Notes: generated from the letters alone by a model not told the origin. DNA of 64,000 nt from an uncultured Lachnospiraceae bacterium (GCA_947626395.1 CANQRU010000003.1:1-64000); one strand, 5' to 3'; positions 42,897 through 55,903 are shown, counted from the stretch's first letter. Numbers and translations are program-made.

Positions 42897-44090
42897 TCAC
42901 TCGATGATCGTAACAACTCTTCCGGATCCGACGGTACGGCCGCCCTCACGGATAGCGAAGCGGAGACCCTGCTCCATAGCTACCGGGTGGATCAGCTCTA
43001 CGGTCATCTCTACGTTGTCACCAGGCATGCACATCTCGGTGCCGGCCGGCAGCTCGCAGACGCCGGTTACGTCGGTGGTTCTGAAATAGAACTGCGGACG
43101 ATAGTTGTTGAAGAACGGAGTATGACGTCCGCCTTCATCTTTGGTCAGGACGTAAACCTGAGCCGTGAACTTGTGATGGCACTTTACGGAACCGGGCTTT
43201 ACAAGGCACTGGCCTCTCTCGATCTCGGTTCTCTGAACGCCACGCAGAAGAGCGCCGATGTTGTCGCCGGCCTGAGCCATATCAAGCAGCTTACGGAACA
43301 TCTCGATACCGGTTACGACGGTCTTACGGGTGTCTTCGCTGATACCTACGATCTCAACTTCCTCATTCAGCTTCAGAGTACCACGCTCTACACGGCCGGT
43401 AGCAACCGTACCACGGCCAGTGATCGTGAATACATCCTCGACAGGCATAAGGAACGGCTTGTCGGTCTCACGCTGCGGATCCGGAACCCAGCTGTCAACA
43501 GCGTCCATCAGTTCAAGGATCTTGTCGCCCCACTCGCTGGAGGTGTCCTCAAGAGCCTTCAGAGCGGAACCCTGGATGATCGGCGTATCGTCGCCCGGGA
43601 ACTCATACTCGTTCAGCAGGTCACGGATCTCCATGTCGACCAGCTCGAGCAGCTCGGGATCATCAACCATGTCGCACTTGTTCATGAAAACTACGATATA
43701 GGGCACGCCTACCTGACGGGACAGAAGGATGTGCTCTCTGGTCTGAGCCATAACACCGTCGGTAGCGGCAACAACCAGGATCGCGCCGTCCATCTGAGCA
43801 GCGCCGGTGATCATGTTCTTAACGTAGTCGGCATGTCCTGGGCAGTCTACATGAGCGTAGTGCCTCTTCGCAGTCTCATACTCTACATGGGCGGTGGAAA
43901 TCGTGATTCCACGCTCTCTCTCTTCGGGAGCCTTGTCGATCTTATCGAATTCTACGTATTCGCCGGTGCCGTTCCTGTCATGCAGGGTCTTGGTAATAGC
44001 AGCGGTCAGAGTGGTCTTGCCATGGTCTACGTGGCCAATGGTACCAATGTTGCAATGCGGCTTGGTTCTCTCAAATTTTGCTTTTGCCAT
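42897..44090 (-). CDS. tuf: Elongation factor Tu
   Basis: 397 residues. G1 [15 protein letters not shown]3 [13 protein letters not shown]4 NKCDMVDD, and the two C-terminal beta-barrel domains through [20 protein letters not shown]. It delivers aminoacyl-tRNA to the ribosome. Last gene of the str operon, with an additional own promoter in the fusA-tuf gap. Confidence 0.99.
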   Translation of the reverse strand: MAKAKFERTKPHCNIGTIGHVDHGKTTLTAAITKTLHDRNGTGEYVEFDKIDKAPEERERGITISTAHVEYETAKRHYAHVDCPGHADYVKNMITGAAQMDGAILVVAATDGVMAQTREHILLSRQVGVPYIVVFMNKCDMVDDPELLELVDMEIRDLLNEYEFPGDDTPIIQGSALKALEDTSSEWGDKILELMDAVDSWVPDPQRETDKPFLMPVEDVFTITGRGTVATGRVERGTLKLNEEVEIVGISEDTRKTVVTGIEMFRKLLDMAQAGDNIGALLRGVQRTEIERGQCLVKPGSVKCHHKFTAQVYVLTKDEGGRHTPFFNNYRPQFYFRTTDVTGVCELPAGTEMCMPGDNVEMTVELIHPVAMEQGLRFAIREGGRTVGSGRVVTIIE

Positions 44091-44178
44091 TTTATAAAGT
44101 CCTCCTTCATTAACCCCTTCCGGGCTTCATACTTCCGGCGCCGTCTGACGCCGGATCTTTTGATACAGGCTAGAACCT

Positions 44179-44207
44179 ATTATATGCTATATTCTCAGGT
44201 TTTTCAA
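44179..44207 (-). promoter_or_regulatory. Internal promoter of tuf
   Basis: TTGAAA (44202-44207) and TATAAT (44179-44184), spaced 17 bp, between fusA and tuf; it would let tuf be made above the level of the operon. Confidence 0.75.
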
Positions 44208-44220
44208 GCCTATTCTGAAA

Positions 44221-46341
44221 CTATTTACCCTTTTTCTCGTTGATGACCTTCTCCTGTACGGACTTGGGCACCTGCTCGTATTTCTCGAAGAACATGGAGA
44301 AGTTGCCGCGTCCCTGGGTAGCGGAACGAAGGTCGGTGGAGTAGCCGAACATCTCAGCCAGCGGCACATACGCCTTGATCATCTTGCCGCCGCCGATGTC
44401 CTCCATGCCTTCGATGCGTCCGCGGCGGGAATTGATATCGCCGATAACGTCGCCCATATACTCTTCCGGCATGGTTACTTCCACCTTCATGATCGGCTCC
44501 ATCAGCACGCATCCGGCCTTCTGCATCGCGTCCTTGAACGCCATGGAACCGGCGATGTGGAACGCCATCTCGCTGGAGTCTACCTCATGGTAGGAACCGT
44601 CGAATACGGTAGCGTGAACGCCCAGCACCGGGAATCCGCCCAGGATACCGGCCTTCGCCGCTTCCTCGATGCCCTCGCCGACCGCCGGGATATACTCCTT
44701 CGGGATCGCGCCGCCGACGACCTCGGAATCGAACTTGAAGGTCTCTTCCCCGTTGGCGTCCATGGGCTCGAACCGTACTTTACAATGTCCGTACTGTCCG
44801 CGTCCGCCGGACTGTCTGGCGTACTTGCTGTCCACCTCGACGGCCTTGGTGAAGGTCTCCTTATAAGCGACCTGGGGAGCGCCGACATTGGCCTCCACAT
44901 GGAACTCACGAAGCAGCCGGTCGACGATGATCTCCAGATGCAGCTCGCCCATACCGGAAATGATGGTCTGCCCGGTCTCCGGATTGGTAGAAGTACGGAA
45001 TGTCGGATCCTCTTCCGCCAGCTTCGCCAGCGCCTCGCCCATCTTGCCCTGGCCGGCTTTGGTCTTCGGCTCGATGGCGATGTCGATAACCGGCTCCGGG
45101 AACTCCATGGACTCCAGGATCACCGGATGCTGCTCGTCGCAGATCGTGTCGCCGGTGGTCGTGATCTTAAAACCTACGGCCGCGGCGATATCGCCGGAAT
45201 AAACCTTCTCAAGCTCCTGGCGCTTGTTGGCGTGCATCTGAAGGATACGGCCAACGCGCTCTTTCTTGCCCTTCGTCGCGTTCAGCACGTAGGAACCCGC
45301 GTTCATCGTGCCGGAATAGACGCGGAAGAACGCCAGCTTGCCGACAAACGGGTCGGTCATGATCTTGAACGCCAGCGCGGAGAACGGCTCCTCGTCGGAG
45401 GAATGCCTCTCGATCTCATTGCCCTCCAGATCCACGCCCTTGATGGCCGGGATGTCTGTCGGAGCGGGCATATACTCAAGAACCGCGTCCAGCATCTTCT
45501 GTACGCCCTTGTTCCGGTAAGCGGAACCGCAGCACACCGGGATCGCCGTGCATTCGCAGGTACCCTTCCGAAGCGCTGCCTTCAGATCTTCTGTGGAAGG
45601 CTCCTCGCCCTCCAGATACTGCATCATCAGATCGTCGTCCAGCTCGCAGATCTTCTCGATCAGTTCGGTGCGGTAAAGCTCCGCTTCATCCTTCATATCC
45701 TCGGGAACGTCCGTGATCGTGATGTCCTCGCCCTTATCGTCGTTATAGATATAGGCTTTCATCTCGAACAGATCGATGATCCCCTTGAAATCATCCTCTT
45801 TGCCGATGGGCAGTTGCAGACAGATGGCGTTCTTGCCGAGTCTGGTGCGGATCTGATCCACGGCTCCGTAGAAGTTGGCGCCCATGATGTCCATCTTGTT
45901 GATGAACGCCATACGGGGAACGTTATAGGTGTCGGCCTGACGCCATACGTTCTCCGACTGGGGCTCCACGCCGCCCTTCGCGCAGAAGACGCCTACGGCG
46001 CCGTCCAGCACGCGCAGGGAGCGCTCTACCTCGACGGTAAAATCAACGTGTCCGGGAGTATCGATAATATTGATACGGTGCTCCAAAGCGCCCGGCTTCG
46101 GTTTCCCGTTCTCCTGCAGGGTCCAGTGGCAGGTGGTGGCGGCGGAAGTGATCGTGATGCCTCTCTCCTGCTCCTGCTCCATCCAGTCCATGGTAGCCGT
46201 ACCCTCGTGAGTGTCACCGATCTTATAGTTCACCCCGGTGTAGTACAAAATTCGTTCTGTCAATGTGGTCTTACCCGCATCGATATGGGCCATGATTCCG
46301 ATATTCCTGGTCCGCTCTAACGGATATTCTCTTCCAGCCAA
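44221..46341 (-). CDS. fusA: Elongation factor G
   Basis: 706 residues. GTPase motifs [41 protein letters not shown] and [10 protein letters not shown], followed by the other four EF-G domains with the expected [15 protein letters not shown] segment. It drives ribosome translocation. The start codon is TTG ([15 protein letters not shown]), 8 nt after TAGGAGG, a choice fixed by the family N-terminus. Confidence 0.98.
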   Translation of the reverse strand: MAGREYPLERTRNIGIMAHIDAGKTTLTERILYYTGVNYKIGDTHEGTATMDWMEQEQERGITITSAATTCHWTLQENGKPKPGALEHRINIIDTPGHVDFTVEVERSLRVLDGAVGVFCAKGGVEPQSENVWRQADTYNVPRMAFINKMDIMGANFYGAVDQIRTRLGKNAICLQLPIGKEDDFKGIIDLFEMKAYIYNDDKGEDITITDVPEDMKDEAELYRTELIEKICELDDDLMMQYLEGEEPSTEDLKAALRKGTCECTAIPVCCGSAYRNKGVQKMLDAVLEYMPAPTDIPAIKGVDLEGNEIERHSSDEEPFSALAFKIMTDPFVGKLAFFRVYSGTMNAGSYVLNATKGKKERVGRILQMHANKRQELEKVYSGDIAAAVGFKITTTGDTICDEQHPVILESMEFPEPVIDIAIEPKTKAGQGKMGEALAKLAEEDPTFRTSTNPETGQTIISGMGELHLEIIVDRLLREFHVEANVGAPQVAYKETFTKAVEVDSKYARQSGGRGQYGHCKVRFEPMDANGEETFKFDSEVVGGAIPKEYIPAVGEGIEEAAKAGILGGFPVLGVHATVFDGSYHEVDSSEMAFHIAGSMAFKDAMQKAGCVLMEPIMKVEVTMPEEYMGDVIGDINSRRGRIEGMEDIGGGKMIKAYVPLAEMFGYSTDLRSATQGRGNFSMFFEKYEQVPKSVQEKVINEKKGK

Positions 46342-46361
46342 TTGTAATTCCTCCTAAACCA

Positions 46362-46832
46362 TTAGAACCTGTAATGCGCAAACGCCTTGTTCGCCTCTGC
46401 CATCTTATGCATATCTTCTTTTCTCTTCACAGCGGCGCCGGTGTTGTTCGCGGCATCCATAATCTCGTTGGCCAGTCTCTCCTCCTGGGTCTTCTCGCCC
46501 CTCTTACGGGAGAACATGGTCAGCCAACGAAGCGCCAATGCCTGCCGTCTCTCCGGCTTCACTTCCAGCGGTACCTGATAGGTGGCGCCGCCGACACGCT
46601 TCGCCTTGACTTCCAGCACCGGCATGATGTTGTTCATCGCTTCCTCGAATACCTCGAGCGCGTCCTTGCCGGTCTTCTCAGCCACACGGTCAAAGGCATG
46701 GTATACAATCTTCTGGGCAACACCCTTCTTGCCGTCCAACATGATGTTGTTGATCAGCTTCGTCACAACCTTATTGTTGTAGATCGGGTCTGCCAATACA
46801 TCTCTCTTCTGAGTATGTCCTTTACGTGGCAC
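46362..46832 (-). CDS. rpsG: 30S ribosomal protein S7
   Basis: 156 residues, starting at GTG ([26 protein letters not shown]), the conserved S7 N-terminus, 7-8 nt after GGAGGG. A 19-residue in-frame extension upstream is not used. Ends [16 protein letters not shown]. Second gene of the str operon. Confidence 0.98.
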   Translation of the reverse strand: MPRKGHTQKRDVLADPIYNNKVVTKLINNIMLDGKKGVAQKIVYHAFDRVAEKTGKDALEVFEEAMNNIMPVLEVKAKRVGGATYQVPLEVKPERRQALALRWLTMFSRKRGEKTQEERLANEIMDAANNTGAAVKRKEDMHKMAEANKAFAHYRF

Positions 46833-47047
46833 GTTACTTCCCTCCTTAACTAAATACGTTAATTCATCGGTACTCACATATCCCCGCACGCGGCTCGCCT
46901 GGGCGGTCCGCCGTGCGCTGTGGCATAAAATGTGTCCATGCCCGGCCAGTATCTATTATTCCCTGCAACCAACAGGTACAATATCACAAATCCGGGATAA
47001 CTTACACTTTATAACTTGTTGTGGTACACAGCTGTTTCAGTTACTGC

Positions 47048-47467
47048 TTACTTTTTGGCCTTCGGCCTCTTCGCGCCGTACTTGGAACGGGCCTGCTTGC
47101 GGTTGGCCACGCCGGCCGTATCCAGAGTGCCTCTGATGATGTGGTAACGGGTACCGGGCAGATCCTTGACACGGCCGCCGCGGATCAGGACAACGCTGTG
47201 CTCCTGAAGGTTGTGGCCTTCGCCGGGGATGTAGCTGGTAACTTCGATACCATTGGAAAGACGTACACGGGCGATCTTACGCAGAGCGGAGTTCGGCTTC
47301 TTCGGTGTAGCGGTCTTAACGGACGTGCACACGCCTCTCTTCTGCGGAGAAGAAAGATCCGTGGACTTCTTCTGCAGGGAGTTATAACTCTTCTGCAGCG
47401 CCGGTGCCGTAGACTTCTTAACGGAAGTCTGTCTTCCCTTCCTCACTAACTGGTTGAATGTTGGCAT
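47048..47467 (-). CDS. rpsL: 30S ribosomal protein S12
   Basis: 139 residues, [13 protein letters not shown]... with the decoding-site segments [19 protein letters not shown] and [25 protein letters not shown], the positions where streptomycin-resistance changes occur in other bacteria (Lys in TPKKPNS). Start at 47467 after GGAGGTGAA. First gene of the str operon; 215 nt separate it from rpsG. Confidence 0.98.
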   Translation of the reverse strand: MPTFNQLVRKGRQTSVKKSTAPALQKSYNSLQKKSTDLSSPQKRGVCTSVKTATPKKPNSALRKIARVRLSNGIEVTSYIPGEGHNLQEHSVVLIRGGRVKDLPGTRYHIIRGTLDTAGVANRKQARSKYGAKRPKAKK

Positions 47468-47536
47468 TCCTTTCACCTCCTGTGATATTGTGTCTGTGGT
47501 TGCTGTATGTCAGCTTTTGCGCGCAACAACAAATAA

Positions 47537-47619
47537 CGTGCTTTCGCGCGCCTTCCCATTATAACAGATTCTGGCAGGTTGTCAAGCAAATCTTTTGCGC
47601 AAAAGCACGCGAAAGCACG
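47537..47619. repeat. 12-bp inverted repeat bracketing the rpsL promoter
   Basis: CGTGCTTTCGCG (47537-47548) and CGCGAAAGCACG (47608-47619) are perfect inverted copies with the promoter between them. A 14-bp palindrome CTTTTGCGCAAAAG (47591-47604) and a related TTTTGCGCGCAA (about 47515-47526) lie inside and outside. They may be regulator sites or a cruciform. Confidence 0.6.
47558..47585 (-). promoter_or_regulatory. Promoter of the str operon
   Basis: TTGACA (47580-47585) and TATAAT (47558-47563) with a 16-bp spacer on the minus strand; the leader is about 85 nt. Confidence 0.85.
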
Positions 47620-47640
47620 AAAACAGATAACCCGGCCCCG

Positions 47641-49032
47641 TTACCGGCATACTTTGCCCGGATTCAGAAGTCCCTTCGGATCAAATACGGCCTTGATCCC
47701 CGACATCAGGCCGATCAGCCTGCCGCCGTTCTGCCGCGCCAGATAGCCCTTCTTGGCCCAGCCGATGCCGTGCTCTCCCGATACCTGGCCGCCCAGTTCA
47801 GCCGCGCGCCCGTAGAGAAGATCAAATGCCCGCGCAAGCCGCGCCTCAAATTCCTCCCTGTCAAGTTCATCGCGGCACAGATAAATATGAAGGTTTCCAT
47901 CTCCGGCATGGCCAAAGCCGGGCAGACGCAGCCCCACCTCCGCGGCCACCTGCTTCGTATAGCGGATAAATTCGGCTACATGACTGCGGGGAACGACCAC
48001 ATCGCACTCGTCCATCTCCGTAGTAGACGCCTTGATGGCCTCCAGGAACGCGCCGCGGGCCGTCCAGACGCTGCTCCTGCGCTCCTCGGTATCCACGATA
48101 TAGACATCCTTCGCCCCCAGGCTCAGGCACAGCTCCGCCAGGCTTTCGGTCTCCCCGTCCACGGCGGCTAGGGAACCGCCGTCCACCGTCAGGAGCAGGT
48201 AGGCGTCGCTTGATTTGTCCGGGAACTGTTTGCCCAGATATTCTTCCGCATACAGAATCGTCTCCCGGGACAGATACTCGATGGCCGTCGGCACCGCCCT
48301 GGAGCGGATGATGGCCGGCACCGCCTCGATGGCCTTCTCCATGGTCTCAAACGGCGCCAGCAGGCTGACGCTTAACGCCGGCAGCGGCAGCAGCTTAAGG
48401 ATCGCTTCCGTGATCACGCCCAGGGTTCCCTCGCTTCCGATCATCAGATCCTTAAGCGCGTAGCCGGAGCTGTTCTTCACCACCTTGCCGCCCAGCTTTA
48501 CGATCTCCCCGTCAGGCAGGACTACGGTCAGTCCGCGGACGTAATCTCGGGTGACGCCGTATTTGACTGCGCGCATGCCGCCGGCGTTGGTGCTGATATT
48601 TCCGCCGATGGTAGCCGTCTTTTCGCCGGGATCCGGAGGATAGAAATAATCCCGCTCCTCCACATAGGCAGCCAGATCCATAAGGAGGACCCCCGGCTGA
48701 ACGGTCAGCGTCAGGTTGTCCTCGTCCAGTTCAAGGATCTTATTCATAGCCGTGGTCTCCAGGAGAATGCCTCCCTCCACGGCAATGCATCCGCCCACCA
48801 GGCCAGTCCCCGCGCCGCGGACCGTCACCGGAATATCGTGGGCGTAAGCGTAAGCCATGACCGCCGATACTTCCTCCGTGGTCAAAACTTTCACCAGAAC
48901 GTCCGGCATTCTTGAAATGCCTCCCAATTCATCGTGGCCGTAGTCTTCGCCGATCTCCTCGCCCGCCAGGACGCGGCCCGGAGCGATGCCGCGCAGCGCG
49001 CGGATATCTTTTTCTTCTATATTATGATACAT
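47641..49032 (-). CDS. FAD-linked D-lactate/glycolate dehydrogenase subunit (LctD/GlcD-like)
   Basis: 463 residues. FAD-binding PCMH domain with [33 protein letters not shown] and [27 protein letters not shown]-terminal FAD-oxidase segment with [15 protein letters not shown] and [17 protein letters not shown]. With the two Etf genes directly upstream it matches the Etf-lactate dehydrogenase complex of Acetobacterium (LctBCD), which oxidises lactate to pyruvate with NAD+ while using reduced ferredoxin. The start overlaps the etfA stop by 11 bp, indicating translational coupling. Confidence 0.92.
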   Translation of the reverse strand: MYHNIEEKDIRALRGIAPGRVLAGEEIGEDYGHDELGGISRMPDVLVKVLTTEEVSAVMAYAYAHDIPVTVRGAGTGLVGGCIAVEGGILLETTAMNKILELDEDNLTLTVQPGVLLMDLAAYVEERDYFYPPDPGEKTATIGGNISTNAGGMRAVKYGVTRDYVRGLTVVLPDGEIVKLGGKVVKNSSGYALKDLMIGSEGTLGVITEAILKLLPLPALSVSLLAPFETMEKAIEAVPAIIRSRAVPTAIEYLSRETILYAEEYLGKQFPDKSSDAYLLLTVDGGSLAAVDGETESLAELCLSLGAKDVYIVDTEERRSSVWTARGAFLEAIKASTTEMDECDVVVPRSHVAEFIRYTKQVAAEVGLRLPGFGHAGDGNLHIYLCRDELDREEFEARLARAFDLLYGRAAELGGQVSGEHGIGWAKKGYLARQNGGRLIGLMSGIKAVFDPKGLLNPGKVCR

Positions 49033-50230
49033 GGCCCGCCTCCTCTCTCACGGCCGCTTCAATCTTTCCCACCAGTTCCGGCAGTACTTTCGAAAGATCC
49101 CCCACCACGCTGTAATGCGCCGCGTCGAAGATCGGCGCGTTCGGGTCGCTGTTCACCGCCACGACGCATTCGGCCCCCTGGATCCCGGCCGCGAACTGCA
49201 CCGCGCCGGAAATCCCCAGCGTGATCAGAAGCTTCGGCTTCACAGTCCGGCCCGACAGTCCGATCTGATGCTTCGCGTCGAAGATCCCGGCTTCCACCAT
49301 TGGACGGCTGCAGGCCAGCTGCCCGCCCAGAAGCTCCGCAAGCTTCGCGGCCAGCGCCATATCCTCCTCACTCTTGACGCCGCGGCCTGCCGCCACCAGC
49401 ACATCCGCCTCCGAGATATCCACCTCCGCCGGCATGGCGGTTACCCGCTGTATCTCGATTCCGTAAGGTTTCACAGCCTCCGGCATCGTCATCGGCACGA
49501 TCTCCCCCGGTTCGGGCGGACATTCGCATGCCGAAAATATCTTATACCTGACCGTGCAGAACTGGGGCCGGTGGTTCGGCGTAATGATCTGCGCCATCAC
49601 ATTTCCGCCGAAGGCCGGACGGATCTGCACCAGGTCCGTGTTCTCTTTCATCTCCAGGGCCGTGCAATCCGCCGTCAGCCCCGTATGGAATCTCGCCGCC
49701 ACCCGCGGCGCAAGGGACCGTCCCAGATTCGTGGCGCCCACCAGCACGGAGGACGGCTTCACCTTCCGGATAAAATCCGCGAATGCGTCCGCGTAAGGCT
49801 CCACCGCGAATTCCGCCAGTTCCGGCGAATCATATACGAGCACCTTATCCGCTCCGCCCGCGGCCACGGTCTTCGCCGCCTGCGCCGTGTCCTGTCCCAT
49901 CAGCACCGCGTATACCGGGTGACCGGTGACCTTCGCCAGTTCCCTGGCCTTGCCCAGAAGCTCCAGAGTGACCGGATGCAGCCTTCCGTGAGAATAATCG
50001 GCCAGGACCGCGATTCCCCGCCACTCATTTTTATCGATCTCAGGGCGCTCATCCTTCTGTTCAATGATCACGCCCCCGCTTTTCTTCACGCATAAACGGC
50101 ACATCCGGCAGCCGGCCTCCACGCTCAGACGAGCGCCGTCCGCCTTAAGCGCCCCGAAGGGGCATATCTCCGACAGACGCGCGGCCAGTTCCGGCGTCAG
50201 TTTCTCCTGATAAATATACAAGCCCGCCAT
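49022..50230 (-). CDS. etfA: Electron transfer flavoprotein alpha subunit with N-terminal iron-sulfur segment
   Basis: 402 residues, longer than plain EtfA (~320). Residues 1-60 carry C23 in EICPFGA and CRMCRLC (C41, C44, C47), a likely single [4Fe-4S] site. The Etf alpha body follows, with the FAD-binding C-terminus [47 protein letters not shown] and [21 protein letters not shown]. The iron-sulfur extension is typical of LctC and CarE type proteins of confurcating complexes. Confidence 0.93.
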   Translation of the reverse strand: MAGLYIYQEKLTPELAARLSEICPFGALKADGARLSVEAGCRMCRLCVKKSGGVIIEQKDERPEIDKNEWRGIAVLADYSHGRLHPVTLELLGKARELAKVTGHPVYAVLMGQDTAQAAKTVAAGGADKVLVYDSPELAEFAVEPYADAFADFIRKVKPSSVLVGATNLGRSLAPRVAARFHTGLTADCTALEMKENTDLVQIRPAFGGNVMAQIITPNHRPQFCTVRYKIFSACECPPEPGEIVPMTMPEAVKPYGIEIQRVTAMPAEVDISEADVLVAAGRGVKSEEDMALAAKLAELLGGQLACSRPMVEAGIFDAKHQIGLSGRTVKPKLLITLGISGAVQFAAGIQGAECVVAVNSDPNAPIFDAAHYSVVGDLSKVLPELVGKIEAAVREEAGHVS

Positions 50231-50247
50231 ACTCTCACCCTCTTTCC

Positions 50248-51057
50248 CTATATCATCTTCCGCTCACGGAGCAGATCAAAGATGCGTTCCGCCGACTCTT
50301 CTTCCGGACCGTCCCAGACTTCCTTGCCGTCCCTTTTCTGCGGGGGAAACATCCGCACCACCTGGGTCGGGGAGCCGGACAGGCCGTAGGATCTCTCGTC
50401 CCTGTCCTCCATGTCATCGAGAGTCATAACGCCGATCTGATCCTCCGTGATCATCTTCTGCCGCCTAAACGACGGCAGCCGCGGCGTATTCACCCCATCC
50501 TCCATGCACAGAAGGCACGGCATTGCGACCAGCTGTTCCACGATCAGGCCGTCGCGCAGGGCCCGGACCCACAGTCTGCTGCGGTTCCCGCCCGCGCCTT
50601 CCTCACCGGCCAGTCTCACCTCGAGCACATTCGTCACATGCGGGATCCCCAGATGCTCCGCCAGTTCCGGCCCCACCTGGGCCGTATCGCCGTCGGTGGT
50701 CTGCTTGCCGCAGAGGATCAGGTCGAACTCTCCCGCGCTCCGCACGCCCTGGGCCAGCGTATAACTGGTCGCCAGCACATCCGCGCCCGCGAAGCGCCGG
50801 TCGCTGATCACCGTACCGCCGGACGCGCCCATAGCCAACGTCTCCCGTACCGCGGTCTTCGCCTGCCCCGGTCCCATGGTCAGCGTATACACCTCGCCGC
50901 CATATTTCTCCGCCAGCTGAAATCCGGTCTCCAGACTGTAGAGATCATAGGGATTCAGTTTGCTGCTGACCCCGTCGCGCTTCAGCACGCCGGTGACCGG
51001 ATCGATCTCTACCCTGCTGGTTCCCGGCACCTGCTTCACACACGCCAGAATTTTCAT
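50248..51057 (-). CDS. etfB: Electron transfer flavoprotein beta subunit
   Basis: 269 residues, MKILACVKQVPGTSRVEID... with the AMP/FAD-binding segment DLILCGKQTTDGDTAQVGPELAEHLGIPHVTNV. In bifurcating Etf this subunit binds the second, bifurcating FAD. Start at 51057 follows AGGAGGGA; an in-frame ATG at 51075 overlaps that site. First gene of the likely etfB-etfA-glcD operon; no lactate permease or regulator gene is adjacent. Confidence 0.93.
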   Translation of the reverse strand: MKILACVKQVPGTSRVEIDPVTGVLKRDGVSSKLNPYDLYSLETGFQLAEKYGGEVYTLTMGPGQAKTAVRETLAMGASGGTVISDRRFAGADVLATSYTLAQGVRSAGEFDLILCGKQTTDGDTAQVGPELAEHLGIPHVTNVLEVRLAGEEGAGGNRSRLWVRALRDGLIVEQLVAMPCLLCMEDGVNTPRLPSFRRQKMITEDQIGVMTLDDMEDRDERSYGLSGSPTQVVRMFPPQKRDGKEVWDGPEEESAERIFDLLRERKMI

Positions 51058-51373
51058 TAGTTCCCTCCTTTTCATGTATTGTTGAAATAAAGTTTCATTT
51101 CGTGTTTAAAAAAATATGCGTTTCTGTCCGCATCCATCTCTTCTTTATACCCGGCTGCCGCGCCGCTTTTCGTTTTCTGCCGGCCGCTCCCCCGATGAAA
51201 GCCGTCTCTCGGGTTTACGGCCGGCACCGTCATTCTGCCTCTTCTATCGATGCCTATGCGGCTTGCGCCGCTTATGTTTCCGCTGTTTTCTCGCTTTTAC
51301 ATATAGCGGGAAACGCGAATCGTGCTGCGCTTCCTGCGTAGCAGACTTCCGGACCGCCTACGCCCGGCCGTCA
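51058..51373. other. Gene-free stretch between spoVG and etfB
   Basis: 316 bp. Near etfB it is AT-rich (a T run and ACTTTATTT elements) and should hold the lct promoter. In the middle a GC-rich inverted pair (CGGCCG flanking a 30-nt loop, about 51175-51225) may end the spoVG transcript. No open frame is supported. Confidence 0.4.
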
Positions 51374-51661
51374 TTACTCTGTGCTTCCGAATATACCGTC
51401 GCTGCCTGCCTCTGTAGTCTCATACCTATCCAGAATCACACGCTGAATCATATCCCTGGTCTCGGAATTGATCGGATGAGCGATGTCGCGATATTCGCCC
51501 TCGGCCGTCTTGCGGCTGGGCATCGCGATGAAGAGTCCGCGTTCCCCTTCGATAACTTTGATGTCGTGAATGACAAACTCGTTATCAAGGGTTATGGAAA
51601 CGATCGCTTTCATCTTACCTTCCTTATCGATTTTCCTGACCCTTACGTCTGTGATCTGCAT
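51374..51661 (-). CDS. spoVG: Septation/sporulation regulator SpoVG
   Basis: 95 residues, [39 protein letters not shown]... with the invariant [21 protein letters not shown]. SpoVG is a small nucleic-acid-binding regulator that affects septation, sporulation and, in pathogens, virulence. The start at 51661 follows GAGGAG; the longer open frame to 51751 is not coding-like. Confidence 0.97.
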   Translation of the reverse strand: MQITDVRVRKIDKEGKMKAIVSITLDNEFVIHDIKVIEGERGLFIAMPSRKTAEGEYRDIAHPINSETRDMIQRVILDRYETTEAGSDGIFGSTE

Positions 51662-51754
51662 ACTGTACTCCTCTCTGTCTTCATCTGAATTCCCGCCTGC
51701 GCTTAAAGTACGGCACGGGTGGAGCGAAGCAAGGCGTACGCTCCCTTCCATCGC

Positions 51755-52876
51755 CTACAGCGTGTACCGCGCGTTCTGCTCGACGACGATCTTCACATCG
51801 CCGGGCGAACCGATATACGTCGTGTTGGCTCGTATCGTGTCACGGCTTTCTACGATACAGTTCTCAATAACCGAATTGTCACCAATATATACATCATTGA
51901 GAATGATGGAATTCTTAATCACGCAGTTATTACCGATGTACGCCTGCCTGAACAGGATCGAGTTCTCCACGACGCCATTGATAATACTGCCGCTGGATAC
52001 CAGGCTGTTTCTGACCACCGCGCCGGGATTATACTTGGCGGGCGGCATGTCCCCGACCTTGGAGTAGATCTCCGGATACTCCCGGAAGAAATAGCTGCGC
52101 ACTTCCGGTTTCAGGAAATCCATATTCGTCTTATAATAAGACTCTACCGACGCGATGTTGCTCCAGTAAGTATCCAGCCCGTAAGCGTAGATCCGCTTCA
52201 CATTCTTATAGCGGACCAGAATATCCTTAACGAAATCAAACCGGTCTTCCTGAGCGGCCCGCTCGATCAGCTCGATCAGCTGGCGCCGCCGGATCACGTA
52301 GATCCCGCAGGAAACGGTATTGGAATCGGCCACCATGGGCTTCTCCTGGAAGTCCAGGATCCGTCCGTCGTCCGCCACCTTCACAACGCCGAACCGGGTC
52401 ACATCCTCGCCGGCCGGCATGGTCTTGCAGACGATGGTGATGTCCGCCTTCTTCTCTACATGATACTCCAGCACTTTATTATAATCTAACTTGTAAATAC
52501 CATCCCCGGCCGCCATGACCACATAGGGCTCATGACTGTTCTTAAGGAAATCCAGGTTCTGGTAAAGCGCGTCCGCCGTCCCCCGGTACCAGTCGTTATG
52601 CTCCGTCGTAATGGTCGGGGTGAACAGATAAAGTCCGCCCTGCTTGCGCCCGAAATCCCACCATTTGGAAGAATTCAGGTGCTCGTTCAGGGAGCGGGAA
52701 TTAAACTGCGTAAATACCGCTACCCTGGAGATATGGGAGTTGGTCATGTTGCTTAAGACGAAATCCACGCTCCGGTAGCTTCCGGCGATCGGCATCGCCG
52801 CGATAGCCCGTTTGTTGGACAGTTCACGCATCCGCTTGTTATTGCCGCCTGCCAGTACTATTCCGATCGCCCTCAT
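51755..52876 (-). CDS. glgD: Glucose-1-phosphate adenylyltransferase regulatory subunit GlgD
   Basis: 373 residues. It keeps the nucleotidyltransferase fold ([39 protein letters not shown]) but the catalytic motif is changed: NNKRMREL in place of the Glg[12 protein letters not shown]. It ends in left-handed beta-helix hexapeptide repeats. GlgD pairs with GlgC in Firmicutes and modulates activity. The start overlaps the glgC stop codon by 4 bp. Confidence 0.95.
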   Translation of the reverse strand: MRAIGIVLAGGNNKRMRELSNKRAIAAMPIAGSYRSVDFVLSNMTNSHISRVAVFTQFNSRSLNEHLNSSKWWDFGRKQGGLYLFTPTITTEHNDWYRGTADALYQNLDFLKNSHEPYVVMAAGDGIYKLDYNKVLEYHVEKKADITIVCKTMPAGEDVTRFGVVKVADDGRILDFQEKPMVADSNTVSCGIYVIRRRQLIELIERAAQEDRFDFVKDILVRYKNVKRIYAYGLDTYWSNIASVESYYKTNMDFLKPEVRSYFFREYPEIYSKVGDMPPAKYNPGAVVRNSLVSSGSIINGVVENSILFRQAYIGNNCVIKNSIILNDVYIGDNSVIENCIVESRDTIRANTTYIGSPGDVKIVVEQNARYTL

Positions 52877-54147
52877 CGCAGACCACCTGCCTTCATGATG
52901 GATTCGCCGCTCTTAAGCTCGCCACCCGGATAATCCTCCGGAACCGTCTCCCCGGAAATCGCCGTGTTCCGGCCAATCTTCACGCCGTCCGGGATCACGC
53001 TGCGCTCCCCGATGGTCGCCAGGTCTGACTGATAGACCTTGGGGTCGTAGGTATTCGGCGCATACTCGCCGACGCCGATCTGCGCCCGGCCGCCCACACG
53101 CACTTCCTCGGCCACAATGGCCTTGTCGACAACGGCTCCCTCGCCGATGACGGCGCCCCGCATGATGATGGAATCCCGCACCACCGCTCCGGCCCCGATG
53201 ACGACGCCGGCTCCGATGACGGAATTGCGGACCTCGCCGTAGACCTCGGTTCCTTCGCCGATGATGCTGCGCTCCACGCGGGCGGTATCCGCGATAAACT
53301 GGGGCGGGATGATATCGCTCTTGGTGTAGATCTTCCAGTATTCCTCATAGAGATTAAACTCGGGAATAATGTCGATCAGCTCCATATTGGCCTCCCAGTA
53401 GGAACTGAGCGTACCCACATCCTTCCAGTAACCGTTGTACTCGTAGGCAAATATCCTCTGACCCTTCTCATGGCAATAAGGAATGATATGCTTGCCGAAA
53501 TCACAGCCCGGAACGTCCTGCAGCGCGATCAGCGCTTCCCTTAAGACCTTCCATGTAAATATGTAAATGCCCATGGACGCCAGGTTGCTTCTGGGACTGG
53601 CCGGCTTCTCCTCGAAGTCCACGATCCGGTTCGTATCGTCCGTGATCAGGATCCCGAACCGGCTGGCTTCCTCAAGGGGCACGGGCATGGCCGCGATGGT
53701 CACGTCCGCGTTGTTGGCCTTATGGTAATTGAGCATGACCTCATAATCCATCTTATAGATATGATCTCCCGACAGGATCAGCACATACTCCGGATTATAG
53801 CTCTCCATATACTCCAGATTCTGGAAAATGGCGTTGGCCGTGCCGGTGTACCAGTCGCTGCCCATGCTTCTCTCATACGGCGGAAGGATCGTGACGCCGC
53901 CCACATTCCGGTCCAGATCCCACGGGATCCCGATGCCGATGTGGGAGTTCAGGCGCAGGGGCTGATACTGGGTCAGCACGCCTACCGTATCCACGCCGGA
54001 ATTGATACAGTTGCTCAACGGGAAATCGATGATGCGGTATTTCCCCCCAAATGACACCGCGGGCTTGGCCACCTTCTGGGTAAGGACGCCCAGACGGCTC
54101 CCCTGGCCGCCGGCCAGCAGCATCGCGATCATCTCTTTCTTAACCAA
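52873..54147 (-). CDS. glgC: Glucose-1-phosphate adenylyltransferase catalytic subunit GlgC
   Basis: 424 residues. Catalytic loop [51 protein letters not shown], and the C-terminal beta-helix. It makes ADP-glucose, the committed step to glycogen. The start codon is TTG ([14 protein letters not shown]) after GGTGAGAG. Cotranscribed with glgD; glgA and glgB are not in the window. Confidence 0.96.
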   Translation of the reverse strand: MVKKEMIAMLLAGGQGSRLGVLTQKVAKPAVSFGGKYRIIDFPLSNCINSGVDTVGVLTQYQPLRLNSHIGIGIPWDLDRNVGGVTILPPYERSMGSDWYTGTANAIFQNLEYMESYNPEYVLILSGDHIYKMDYEVMLNYHKANNADVTIAAMPVPLEEASRFGILITDDTNRIVDFEEKPASPRSNLASMGIYIFTWKVLREALIALQDVPGCDFGKHIIPYCHEKGQRIFAYEYNGYWKDVGTLSSYWEANMELIDIIPEFNLYEEYWKIYTKSDIIPPQFIADTARVERSIIGEGTEVYGEVRNSVIGAGVVIGAGAVVRDSIIMRGAVIGEGAVVDKAIVAEEVRVGGRAQIGVGEYAPNTYDPKVYQSDLATIGERSVIPDGVKIGRNTAISGETVPEDYPGGELKSGESIMKAGGLR

Positions 54148-54430
54148 TGAACTCTCACCTTCTTGTTGTTTGCTTTGTTAAGACCGAAAGCCTGTCCGCC
54201 CGGCGGACCGGCTTTACTGCATTCATAAACAGTATATCACATATTTTTTCAATAGTGAATAAAATAATAAAGAATTTTCTTCCGCAAACCATGCAAGATT
54301 CCACTTTTTATGTATCTAAATGCTATTTTTAAGCACGATGAAAGGATAAAAAAGGATATGAGCAGACAGGAAACACGGCCCCTGCCGAAGGCGTTCCGTC
54401 CGCAGGCAGGGGCCGCGGCTTATTTTGCCC
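54148..54430. other. Divergent region between glgC and asnS
   Basis: AT-rich. On the minus strand TTCACT-N17-TATACT (around 54230-54260) may be the glgC promoter. At 54377-54412 a strong GC hairpin (CGGCCCCTGCC with GGCAGGGGCCG) precedes the asnS promoter; with no plus-strand gene upstream of it, it may insulate the two promoters. Confidence 0.5.
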
Positions 54431-54459
54431 TTGAATCATAAGAAAAAATAAAGTATAAT
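54431..54459 (+). promoter_or_regulatory. Sigma-A promoter of asnS
   Basis: TTGAAT (54431-54436), 17-bp spacer, TATAAT (54454-54459); the leader is about 45 nt, too short for a T-box. Confidence 0.85.
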
Positions 54460-54511
54460 GGCCTCATATCGAAGTCAATATACCGTATTTTCAAAAGGAG
54501 ACTGTTTTTCT

Positions 54512-55903
<1,392 letters not shown>

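Noticed and set aside
44557..46320. 587-codon plus-strand frame opposite fusA.
   Set aside because: Antisense shadow of EF-G; no domain and no start signal.
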